A stretch of DNA of 28,743 nucleotides from CAYTZH01 sp964442285 (GTDB lineage: Bacteria; Myxococcota_A; UBA9160; JAFDET01): assembly GCA_964442285.1 (NCBI GenBank), contig CAYTZH010000051.1:1-28743 (forward strand), read 5' to 3'. Shown here piece by piece: positions 21,979 to 28,720 of the stretch. The notes under the pieces are model-generated. The model saw only the letters and a program-made list of their open reading frames with translations, searched no databases and was not told the DNA's origin. Made by a program: the position numbers and the translations under genes. Position 1 is the stretch's first letter, and every line of letters starts with the position of its first letter.

Positions 21979-23016
21979 TCACGCGACGGCGGGCTCGTCT
22001 CCCAGGAACCCCAGCCTGCGGTCGGCCTCGTCGGCGTCGAAGTCCTCGAACTGGATGATGTCGAGGTCGGTGAAGGCCTTGCGCACCCTCGGCGTGAGGA
22101 GACCGAGCTTCTTCAGGTTGGGCACCACCCGCTGGAAGAGCATGGAGCGGAACAGCTTGCCCACGTGGGAGTTGAGGACCACGTCGCGCACCTCGTCGGG
22201 ATTCCAGCCCATGGCCCGGGCGATCTCGGTGCCCATGAGCCGGTTCCGCATCAGCTCCGAGGCGTAGATGATGAAGTCCTCGCGGTCGGCCAGCTCGTTC
22301 GCGGGCATGTCGGTGTAGTAGTCGCGGAGCGAGAGCACGCCGAAGGCTACGTGGCGCGACTCGTCGCGCATCACGTAGCGCAGCAGCTCCTTCAGCAGCG
22401 GCTCCTGGCACATCTGGAAGAGATTCCCGAAGGCGGCCATGGCCAGGCCCTCGATCAGCACCTGCATGCCCAGGTACTTGAAGTCCCAGCGGGAGTCCTT
22501 GAGGGTGGCGTCCAGGAGCTCCTTCAGGTTGTCGTTGATGGGCCACTCCCACTCGAGCTTCTCGTGCAGGTAGCGACTGAAGACCTCGACGTGCCGGGCC
22601 TCGTCCATGGTCTGGCTGCCGGCGTAGTACTTGGCGTCGATCCAGGGCACGCCGCCGACGAGCTGGGAGGCGACGATCAGGGCGCCCTGCTCGCCGTGGA
22701 GGAACTGCGAGAGCTGGAGCGACACCTGGGCGTGACGCAGGTGCGCCTTCTCCTTCGCGTCGAGCTTCTGGAAGGGCGCGTACTCCTCGAGCGGGTTGAT
22801 GCGCTGCGGGATGATCTCGCCCTCGGGATCGACGTCGGTGTCCCAGGCGAGCTGGGTCGTGCTGTTCCACTGCTCGCGCTTGGCCTTCTCGTACAGGTCG
22901 CGCAGCCCCGCCTTCACGCTGCCGTAGTTCCAGGCGTAGTTCGTGTCGAAGGAGGTGAGGACGGTCTCGAGCTCTTGATCGAGCCGGTCGAGCTGGTTCA
23001 CGCTGGGGCTGGCCAT
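21979..23016 (-). CDS. Ferritin-like diiron protein (R2/AurF-like)
   Basis: 345 aa, all-helical, with the complete six-ligand diiron set in classical order: Glu109 (HGEQ), Glu139 and His142 (DEARH), Glu189 (LIEG), Glu219 and His222 (DESRH). This fits R2-like and AurF-like oxygenases or oxidases, which use O2 for N-oxygenation, desaturation or radical formation. The absence of an R1 gene nearby argues against a ribonucleotide reductase subunit. ATG 23016 has GGAGG at good spacing and is better than a start 33 bases earlier. A strong promoter candidate precedes it. The two downstream genes probably belong to its operon. The substrate is unknown. Confidence 0.85.
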   Translation of the reverse strand: MASPSVNQLDRLDQELETVLTSFDTNYAWNYGSVKAGLRDLYEKAKREQWNSTTQLAWDTDVDPEGEIIPQRINPLEEYAPFQKLDAKEKAHLRHAQVSLQLSQFLHGEQGALIVASQLVGGVPWIDAKYYAGSQTMDEARHVEVFSRYLHEKLEWEWPINDNLKELLDATLKDSRWDFKYLGMQVLIEGLAMAAFGNLFQMCQEPLLKELLRYVMRDESRHVAFGVLSLRDYYTDMPANELADREDFIIYASELMRNRLMGTEIARAMGWNPDEVRDVVLNSHVGKLFRSMLFQRVVPNLKKLGLLTPRVRKAFTDLDIIQFEDFDADEADRRLGFLGDEPAVA

Positions 23017-23048
23017 GGGAATCCTCCGGGTGGGTCGGGCGCCCGACA

Positions 23049-23077
23049 AGGCTAGAGCTGGCCCACCCGGGGGTCAA
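23049..23077 (-). promoter_or_regulatory. Candidate sigma70 promoter of the diiron protein operon
   Basis: On the minus strand: TTGACC (23077-23072), exactly 17 bases, then TAGCCT (23054-23049). The -35 matches 5/6. The same -35 and spacing occur before the decarboxylase operon. The start codon is about 33 bases downstream of the -10. The AT-richer stretch 23085-23135 upstream stands out in this GC-rich window. Confidence 0.5.
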
Positions 23078-23170
23078 CGGAAACCGAGGTCGATTTCGGA
23101 TTTTCGGCGCAAGCTCCTGACTTCATTGAGTTTTCCGCGGTCGGCGACCTCCCGGGCGCCCTCCTGGGCA

Positions 23171-23189
23171 CCGAAGCCGCTGGCTCCGG
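23171..23189 (-). terminator. Hairpin directly after the SDR stop
   Basis: In the leftward transcript: CCGGAGCC, loop AGC, GGCTTCGG, an 8-bp stem with one G-U pair, touching the TAG at 23192-23190. No T run follows. Probably a terminator-like or mRNA-stabilising hairpin. Confidence 0.4.
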
Positions 23190-24005
23190 CTACAGGTTCA
23201 GCTGCTTCGGGGGCCGGACCACGACCTCGGCGATGTTGACGTGGGCCGGCTGGGTGACGGCGTAGTGGACCGCGTCGGCCACGTGCTCCGGGGCGCCCAG
23301 CAGCTGCTGCAGTTTCGGTTGCAGCGCCTCCAGCACCTCGTCGGGAAGCTTCTCGCCCTGGCGGATCTCCACGTCCATGCCGGCCATCTTGACGAAGCCC
23401 GCCAGGAACTCGGTGTCGAAGTTGCGGGCGAAGTTGGTGGCGATGGCGCCGGGCATGACGTTCACCACGCGAATGGAATCGTTCTCGAGCTCGTTGCGGA
23501 GCGTGGCCGAGATGGCGTTCACCGCGTGCTTGGTGGCGCCGTAGACGCCCGAGTCGCGGCGCTGGGCGGCGATGGACGAGATGTTCACCACGTGGCCCTC
23601 GGCGCCGCAGGCGCGCATGGCCCTCACCGCTGCCTGACAGCCCACGAGCAGCGCCAGCACGTTGGTCTCGAGCATCTCGCGCCACTGCTCGGGGTCGCCC
23701 TCGAGGATGGACGCCGGGAAGGAGAGCCCGGCGTTGTTGACCATGATGTCGAGCCGCCCGGTCTCCTTCACCACGGCGTCCACCAGGCCCTGCACGGCCG
23801 CCGGGTCGCGCAGGTCCACGCTGTGGATGCTGGCGCTGCCGCCCGCCTCGCGGATCTCCTTGGCGGCGCCTTCCATGGGCGCGCTGGAACGCCCGGCGAG
23901 GGCCACGTGGGCGCCGTCGGCGCCGAGGCGCACGCCGATCGCGCGGCCGATCCCGCTGGAGGCACCGGTGACGATCGCGGTCTTGCCGGAGAGAGGGAGG
24001 GTCAT
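23190..24005 (-). CDS. Short-chain dehydrogenase/reductase (SDR)
   Basis: 271 aa NAD(P)-dependent oxidoreductase of the classical SDR type. The cofactor motif TGASSGIG is at 13-20, NNAG at 90-93, Ser143/Ser144 in NISSIAA, and the catalytic Tyr155 and Lys159 in VYGATK. PGAIATNF follows the active site as usual. Arg39 in LAGRSS may favour NADP. The C-terminal region (about 200-271) is longer than in minimal SDRs. ATG 24005 has AAAGGAG upstream. It follows the cytochrome c' gene by 36 bases and ends in a hairpin. The substrate cannot be told. Confidence 0.92.
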   Translation of the reverse strand: MTLPLSGKTAIVTGASSGIGRAIGVRLGADGAHVALAGRSSAPMEGAAKEIREAGGSASIHSVDLRDPAAVQGLVDAVVKETGRLDIMVNNAGLSFPASILEGDPEQWREMLETNVLALLVGCQAAVRAMRACGAEGHVVNISSIAAQRRDSGVYGATKHAVNAISATLRNELENDSIRVVNVMPGAIATNFARNFDTEFLAGFVKMAGMDVEIRQGEKLPDEVLEALQPKLQQLLGAPEHVADAVHYAVTQPAHVNIAEVVVRPPKQLNL

Positions 24006-24041
24006 GGGAGGCTCCTTTCGACCGCCGACGGTATCACGGCG

Positions 24042-24515
24042 TCAGGGAGACGACATCGGCAGCCGGAAGCGCTCGTGGCAGTCCGCGCAGACCGCGTCGA
24101 TGGCGGCCACGCGCTCGGCGATCTCGGCGTTGGTCGCGGTGGGGGCGTCGGACGCCAGCCGCAGGGCGGCCGCCCGGAGCTGCCGGCTGAGCGCCTCGAA
24201 GGCCCGTCGATCCGCCTCGGGCAGCCCGAGGCCGTGGATGCCGCTGGGGATGTCCGCCGCGGTCACCGCCAGCTGGCTCGCCGCCGCGGCCAGCTGCTCC
24301 CGTTGCTCTCGCTGCTGTGCGTGACCCGGCCCGTCCAGCTCCTGGGGCAGCCGTCGCCAGCGCACCCGGTCCAGCTGGTCCATGGTCCGTCGCAGGCGCT
24401 GGCTGTGCACCGCGTGGGCGCCCGCCGCCTCGGCGGGCGGCTCCGCGGGCGGCGCTCCCCCGGCGCAGGCCAGCACCGCGGCCCACGGGGCCAGCGCGCG
24501 GATCCGGCGGCCCAT
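24042..24515 (-). CDS. Cytochrome c'-like monoheme lipoprotein
   Basis: 157 aa. A short signal sequence with lipobox VLAC (Cys17) is followed by an Ala/Pro/Glu-rich linker, a helical domain and the heme site CADCH at 143-147 close to the C-terminus. Position of the heme and helical content fit class II cytochrome c (c' or c556 fold); the residues about 38-130 would form the four-helix bundle. Such proteins bind gases or shuttle electrons. Start ATG 24515 overlaps the porin stop as TGATG, so the two are translationally coupled. Attachment to a membrane follows from the lipobox, but which membrane is not clear. Confidence 0.78.
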   Translation of the reverse strand: MGRRIRALAPWAAVLACAGGAPPAEPPAEAAGAHAVHSQRLRRTMDQLDRVRWRRLPQELDGPGHAQQREQREQLAAAASQLAVTAADIPSGIHGLGLPEADRRAFEALSRQLRAAALRLASDAPTATNAEIAERVAAIDAVCADCHERFRLPMSSP

Positions 24516-25789
24516 CAGAAGCGCACCCGGGTGCGCAGACCCAGCACCACGGCGTTGCGGTTGCGCTCGAGGCCACCCGGGTCGACCACCAGCTGCACGT
24601 CCGGCGTGAGGGCGAGCCAGGGCAGGACCTGGATGCGGTAGTAGGCCTCCAGGGCGGTCTCCGCGCCGAACGTGGGGTCCACCCACCTCTGGTACACCGA
24701 GGAAGGTCGCGTGTGGTAGGCGCCCACCCCGAGGACGTCGGCGTCGCGTCCCGGCAGGAGCCCCGCGTACTGGAAGCCCGCCGAGAAGAACTGCTCGAGC
24801 CGGCTCACCCGCTCGTCCGCGAAGGCGTAGCGCAGGAAGGCGCCGAGCCCCTGGTCGTCCTCCGCGCGCTCCCGCCACAGGAGCTGGTCCAAGGAGACCC
24901 ACAGACCCAGGTGTCCGCGGCGGGTCCGCGGACCGCCGTCGGCCTCCTGCCGGCCGAAGACCGCGCGCTCGCTGCCGTCGCGGAACAAGCCCACCCGGTA
25001 GCTCCCGGGCAGCCGTCCCCGCGGCCCCGCCAGCGCCGCGTGGAGCGTCAGCTCCGCGTAGGCGACCAGGCTCGGGAAGTCGTCGAACATCGATTGGAAG
25101 CCGGTCTGGCGCGGCCGGCCGTCGCCATCGGCCACTCCGACGGCCAGCTCGAGGCAGCGCACCGGCTGCAGGAAGAGCGCGGCGCCCAGGCCGCTCTTCA
25201 GGGGCACGAGGGGGTTGTTGTCCAGGAAGGCGTTCATGAACTGGAGGTCCTCGGCGTTCGCGTAGGCGTTGCGGTCGATGACCACCTGCTGCTCGATGCG
25301 GCCCGCGCGCAGGCGCACGCGCTCGTCGAGGAAGCCCTGCTCGAACCAGAGCTGGGCCACGTGGAAGGCCTCGTCGAAGTCGGCGTCGTCGAAGACGTCC
25401 GCGAGGGCGAGGGTGTCGGCGTTGACGTTGGCTTCGTCGTTGCTCTTCACGTGGAGCAGGAAGCGCGTGGAGAGCGGGAGGTCGAGGGCCCCGAGGTCGG
25501 CGCGGACGAAGAGGTCCATGCTGCCGCTCTGGGCGACCTCGTCGGCCTGGTCTCCCCGCACCAGGGCGCCGAGCTGGTGGTTCCAGAACAGGTCGAACGC
25601 CAGGCCGCGCGCCTCGAGATCGGACCGCAGCCCACCCGGGTCGCCGAGCAGGCGCGGCGTGTCGCGGAGACGACGAACGGCGCCGGGGCGCACGGCGCTT
25701 GCGTCCGTCGGACCCGCCCCGGCCGTAGCCACCCCCGCGGCCACCCCGAACGCGGCGAGCCCCCCGAGGAGCGCCGCCCGTGCTCCCAT
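24515..25789 (-). CDS. OprB-like outer-membrane porin
   Basis: 424 aa with a signal peptide (about 1-22, GLAAFGVAAGVATAGA) and the OprB N-terminal motif LLGDPGGLRSDLEARGLAFD (about 44-63), followed by amphipathic beta strands and a C-terminal phenylalanine (TRVRF), the usual outer-membrane barrel ending. OprB porins take up carbohydrates and other small solutes across the outer membrane. ATG 25789 has only a weak ribosome site (GACGAG). The upstream acyl-CoA dehydrogenase ends 29 bases before, on the same strand. The family call rests on the motif and the barrel pattern; specificity is unknown. Confidence 0.75.
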   Translation of the reverse strand: MGARAALLGGLAAFGVAAGVATAGAGPTDASAVRPGAVRRLRDTPRLLGDPGGLRSDLEARGLAFDLFWNHQLGALVRGDQADEVAQSGSMDLFVRADLGALDLPLSTRFLLHVKSNDEANVNADTLALADVFDDADFDEAFHVAQLWFEQGFLDERVRLRAGRIEQQVVIDRNAYANAEDLQFMNAFLDNNPLVPLKSGLGAALFLQPVRCLELAVGVADGDGRPRQTGFQSMFDDFPSLVAYAELTLHAALAGPRGRLPGSYRVGLFRDGSERAVFGRQEADGGPRTRRGHLGLWVSLDQLLWRERAEDDQGLGAFLRYAFADERVSRLEQFFSAGFQYAGLLPGRDADVLGVGAYHTRPSSVYQRWVDPTFGAETALEAYYRIQVLPWLALTPDVQLVVDPGGLERNRNAVVLGLRTRVRF

Positions 25790-25797
25790 CTCGTCGA

Positions 25798-25810
25798 GGG
25801 GACGGTCCCC
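25798..25810. promoter_or_regulatory. Perfect inverted repeat in front of the porin gene
   Basis: GGGGAC-G-GTCCCC, an inverted repeat with a single central base, in the 29-base gap before the porin start. Too tight for an RNA hairpin; it could be a small operator or chance in GC-rich DNA. Confidence 0.2.
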
Positions 25811-25818
25811 CGCGGCCC

Positions 25819-27045
25819 CTAGAGGGGCAGGTCCCCCGCAGCCGGCGAGACACTGCCGGTCTTGGTGAAGGCCTCGATGGCGCGCATGGCGATGCGCCAC
25901 TGATGCACCTCGTCGGCGCCGTCGGCGAAGCGCGCCCAACGCGCCTGCTTGAGCATGTCGGCGAGCGGCGTGTCGGTGGAGTAGCCGAGGGCGCCGTGCA
26001 CCTGGATCGCCCGGTCGATGATCCGGTTCAGGGCGTTGGCCACGAAGTGCTTGGCCATGGAGACCTCGCTCTTGAAGTCCTCCTTGCGATCGATCTTGTA
26101 GGCGGCGTGGAGGACCATGAGCTTGCACTGGTAGAGCTCCATGGTGCTGTCGGCGATCATCCACTGGATGCCCTGCTTCTCCGCCAGGTAGGAGCCGTGG
26201 GCGTACCGCTTCATCGCCCGGTCGACCATCATGTTCAGGGCGATCTCGGCCTGACCGATCCAGCGCATGCAGTGGGCGAGGCGCGCCGGACCCAGCCGGG
26301 CCTGGCCCAGCAGATGTCCCTGCCCGCGGCCGCCCAGCATGTTCGCCTTCGGCACCCGCAGGCCGTCGATGCGGATCTCGCAGTGGTTGTGGCTGCCGCT
26401 CAGGGTGTGTACGTCGCGGACGATCTCCCAGCCCTCGGAGGGGATGTCCACCAGGAAGGAGGAGTTGGCGGCCTGGGGCAGCTCCGGGTCGTCCTCGGTG
26501 CGGGCGATCAGGATGGCGAACTGGGCGCCGGCGGCCCCGGAGATGAACCACTTGTGGCCGTGGATCTCCCAGTGGTCGTCCCGCTCGACGGCCTTGGTCT
26601 GGATCAGGGTCGGGTCGGAGCCCGCCACCTCGGGCTCGGTCATGGCGAAGCAGGAGCGGGCGCGGCCCTGGCACAGGGGCTTCAGGTAGCGCTCCTTCTG
26701 GTCGTCGGTCGCCCAGTGGAGCAGCGTGTGCATGTTGCCCTCGTCGGGCGCCTGGGCGTTGAGGGCGAAGGGCCCGAAGCGGGTCTTGGCGGCCTCGGCC
26801 GACACGGCCGCCATCGCCACGTGGCCGAGCCCCATGCCGCCCCACTCCTCGGGCATGTGGGGGAGCCACAGGCCCCACTCCTGGGCGGCCTTGCGCATCT
26901 CGATCACGTTCTTCACCAGGACGCCGCGATCGCCCTCCTGCTCCGCGATGGCCTGCTCGGCCGGTCGCACCACCTCCTCGCAGAAGCGCTGCACGCGATG
27001 GCGAACCTCCTCCACCTCGGGGGGGAAGCTGAAGTCGATGGCCAT
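25819..27045 (-). CDS. Acyl-CoA dehydrogenase, ACAD10/11-like (second copy)
   Basis: 408 aa FAD enzyme oxidising an acyl-CoA and passing electrons to ETF. Motifs: CFAMTEPEVAGSDPTLI (132-148), IHGHKWFISGAAG (161-173), IIDRAIQVHGALGYS (342-356) and ADGADEVHQWRIA (374-386). Asp375 occupies the position of the catalytic Glu of medium-chain ACAD, as in the paralogue at 278-1525; the two are clearly related but not near-identical. ATG 27045 has GAGGAG. The SDR upstream and the porin downstream are on the same strand. The substrate is unknown; branched or hydroxylated acyl-CoAs are possible given the subfamily. Confidence 0.93.
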   Translation of the reverse strand: MAIDFSFPPEVEEVRHRVQRFCEEVVRPAEQAIAEQEGDRGVLVKNVIEMRKAAQEWGLWLPHMPEEWGGMGLGHVAMAAVSAEAAKTRFGPFALNAQAPDEGNMHTLLHWATDDQKERYLKPLCQGRARSCFAMTEPEVAGSDPTLIQTKAVERDDHWEIHGHKWFISGAAGAQFAILIARTEDDPELPQAANSSFLVDIPSEGWEIVRDVHTLSGSHNHCEIRIDGLRVPKANMLGGRGQGHLLGQARLGPARLAHCMRWIGQAEIALNMMVDRAMKRYAHGSYLAEKQGIQWMIADSTMELYQCKLMVLHAAYKIDRKEDFKSEVSMAKHFVANALNRIIDRAIQVHGALGYSTDTPLADMLKQARWARFADGADEVHQWRIAMRAIEAFTKTGSVSPAAGDLPL

Positions 27046-27086
27046 GCCGTCTCCTCGGGCGGAACCCGCCAGCTCCGGGAGGGAAG

Positions 27087-27092
27087 AGCCTA
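27087..27092 (-). promoter_or_regulatory. Possible -10 box for the second acyl-CoA dehydrogenase
   Basis: TAGGCT on the minus strand, about 41 bases before ATG 27045 and identical to the box before the other acyl-CoA dehydrogenase. The -35 region is poor and overlaps the hairpin of the upstream SDR. Confidence 0.25.
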
Positions 27093-27098
27093 GCCCAG

Positions 27099-27121
27099 CC
27101 CCGTCCGGCGTTCCGACGGGG
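27099..27121 (-). terminator. Hairpin after the SDR stop
   Basis: A 7-bp perfect stem, CCCCGTC / 9-base loop / GACGGGG, begins two bases past the TAG at 27126-27124 on the leftward transcript. No T run follows, so termination is only suggested. Confidence 0.4.
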
Positions 27122-27123
27122 CG

Positions 27124-27900
27124 CTAGTAGCGGTCCGGGCGGATCTCCGCGTCGTTGCCCCCGTCCACGTAGAGCAGGGCGCCGTGGACCCAGCCCGCCT
27201 CGGGCCCCAGCAGGAAGGCGACCGCGCGGGCGACGTCGTCGGGCTCGCCCAGGCGTCCGAGGGGCAGGTCGAGCCCCTCGATCATCCCGCGCGTGGCCGG
27301 GTCGCCGCGGGTGCCCGCGAGGAGCGGCGTCTCCACCGGGCCGGGGCAGACGCCGTTGAGGCGCACCCGGGCCTCGCCCCAGGTCCGCACCCGGCGGCGC
27401 ACCGCGCGGCCCAGGGCGTGCTTGGAGCCCATGTAGGCGACGACGGGGCTGCCCTGCGCGTCGAAGAGGGCCGCGGCCCGGGTCTCGTCGTGGTCGAGCA
27501 GGGCCGCGACGAAGGGCGCGTCCTCGAAGGGGGCCATCTGGGCCGAGTTGGAGACGATGGCGACGGCCGCGGGCTCCCGGCCCTCCCGGAGGGCGGGCAG
27601 CAGTCCGTCGAGGACGTCCACGGCGCCGAAGTAGTTCACCGAGGCCACGAGCGACGGCGGCCGGATGTGGGATCCGAGTCCCGCGCAGGTGACCAGGCGG
27701 TCGAGGCGGCCGTCGCAGGCGCGCCGCACCTCGGCGACGGCCCGCTCGCGCCCCGCCGCCGTGGCGAGGTCGGCCTTCACCTCGGCGTCCCGCTGGTCCA
27801 CGCCGATCACCCGGAAGCCCTCCCGCGCCAGCCGGGCCGCGATCGCCGCCCCGATCCCCGATGCCGACCCCGTGACCGCCGCGGTGCCGTCCTGGCTCAT
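27124..27900 (-). CDS. Short-chain dehydrogenase, 3-alpha-hydroxysteroid dehydrogenase-like
   Basis: 258 aa classical SDR. It has TGSASGIG (10-17), an acidic Asp35 after the second strand (VIGVDQRD, favouring NAD), TCAG (71-74) in place of NNAG, Ser117/Ser119, and Tyr156 and Lys160 in AYMGSK. The insertion between the serine and tyrosine (DHDETRAAALFDAQG) and the NG-VCPGPVETPLL segment resemble 3-alpha-hydroxysteroid and coniferyl alcohol dehydrogenases. I chose ATG 27900 because the fold starts there; a longer frame to 27990 adds non-SDR residues. It diverges from hcp and is followed by a hairpin. The substrate is uncertain. Confidence 0.88.
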   Translation of the reverse strand: MSQDGTAAVTGSASGIGAAIAARLAREGFRVIGVDQRDAEVKADLATAAGRERAVAEVRRACDGRLDRLVTCAGLGSHIRPPSLVASVNYFGAVDVLDGLLPALREGREPAAVAIVSNSAQMAPFEDAPFVAALLDHDETRAAALFDAQGSPVVAYMGSKHALGRAVRRRVRTWGEARVRLNGVCPGPVETPLLAGTRGDPATRGMIEGLDLPLGRLGEPDDVARAVAFLLGPEAGWVHGALLYVDGGNDAEIRPDRY

Positions 27901-28062
27901 GTCGCCCCCGGGTCGAAAAGGCCCCCGGCGAGCTTCGCGTCGCCGGAGCGACGGCGCCACCTCCCGGTCCCGGCCAGAATCCGGGGGCACCAGTGATCCG
28001 CTTCACAGGAGATCCCGAGCGCCTGCGCCATTGTTCGGGCGTCCGGAGGAGGGGCCGCGCGG

Positions 28063-28097
28063 GCCGGAAGGCCGGCGACTTCGAGAGAGCTTCCGGC
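28063..28097. promoter_or_regulatory. Inverted repeat in the 262-base region before hcp
   Basis: GCCGGAAG (28063-28070), 19 bases, then CTTCCGGC (28090-28097), with a third half-site CTTCCGG near 28118-28124. It could be an operator or leader hairpin for hcp, whose ATG is at 28163. The rest of 27901-28162 holds the divergent SDR leader; I see no convincing sigma70 or sigma54 promoter and no small gene in it. Confidence 0.3.
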
Positions 28098-28162
28098 GTG
28101 CCACCTCCGGATGAGAGTCTTCCGGTGGACACCAGATTGAACAGCGAGAGGAACAGCATCTC

Positions 28163-28660
28163 ATGGCATTCGATACCTTTCTGAAGATCGGGACGATTCC
28201 CGGCGAGAGCACCGACGACAAGCACAAGGACTGGATCGAGGTCCTGTCGTTCAGCCACGGCGTGTCGCAGCCGGCCACCGGTTCGGTGTCCAGCGGCGGT
28301 GCCCGCTCGGCCGAGCGCTGCGACCACTCGGACTTCTCGATCGTGAAGTCCCTCGACAAGGCCTCCCCCAAGCTCAACCTGGCCTGCTGCAACGGTGAGC
28401 ACATCAAGGAGGTGACCGTCGAGCTGTGCCGCGCCACCCAGGACAAGGCCCGGTACATGCAGTACAAGATGGAGGACGTGATCGTCACCAGCGTGCGCCC
28501 GGGCGGCTCGGCCCAGGGCGGCGAGACGCTTCCCCTCGAGGAGGTGTCCTTCAACTACGCCAAGATCAGCTGGGTCTACACCGAGACCGATCACAAGACC
28601 GGCAAGGCGAAGGGCGACGTGCAGACGCACTGGGACCAGGGCGCCAACAAGGGCGGCTGA
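28163..28660 (+). CDS. hcp: Hcp family type VI secretion protein
   Basis: 165 aa, the usual length for Hcp. It begins MAFDTFLKIGTIPGESTDD, followed by WIEVLSFSHGVSQP, ERCDHSDFSIVKSLDKASPKL, and the C-terminal LPLEEVSFNYAKISWVY, all typical of the Hcp1 family. Hcp forms hexameric rings that stack into the inner tube of the type VI secretion system and can carry effectors; it has no signal peptide. GAGAGGA lies about ten bases before the ATG. No other type VI gene is visible in the window, and a terminator follows directly, so this is a separately transcribed hcp. Which secretion cluster it serves cannot be told. Confidence 0.93.
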   Translation: MAFDTFLKIGTIPGESTDDKHKDWIEVLSFSHGVSQPATGSVSSGGARSAERCDHSDFSIVKSLDKASPKLNLACCNGEHIKEVTVELCRATQDKARYMQYKMEDVIVTSVRPGGSAQGGETLPLEEVSFNYAKISWVYTETDHKTGKAKGDVQTHWDQGANKGG

Positions 28661-28681
28661 TCCACGCCATCCCAGGATCCC

Positions 28682-28720
28682 GCGCGCGGGAGGAGGCAGC
28701 CGCCCCCTCCCGCGCTGCGT
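28682..28720 (+). terminator. Terminator after hcp
   Basis: A perfect 10-bp stem, GCGCGGGAGG (28682-28691) and CCTCCCGCGC (28704-28713), with a 12-base loop, followed by TGCGTTT. It lies about 20 bases after the hcp stop. The T run is short, but the position and stem make it the best terminator in the window. Confidence 0.6.

Noticed and set aside
21979..23016. Ribonucleotide reductase small subunit
   Set aside because: The diiron ligands fit, but there is no large-subunit gene nearby and the flanking genes are catabolic; an R2/AurF-like oxygenase is the safer reading.
27901..28162. Sigma54 promoter upstream of hcp
   Set aside because: A GGCAC near 27995 has no GC element at the right spacing, so no sigma54 site can be supported.
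24515..28630. A 1371-codon open frame on the minus strand ending with the porin
   Set aside because: Only its last 424 codons are a gene (the porin). The rest is a stop-free shadow of the acyl-CoA dehydrogenase, SDR and hcp regions.
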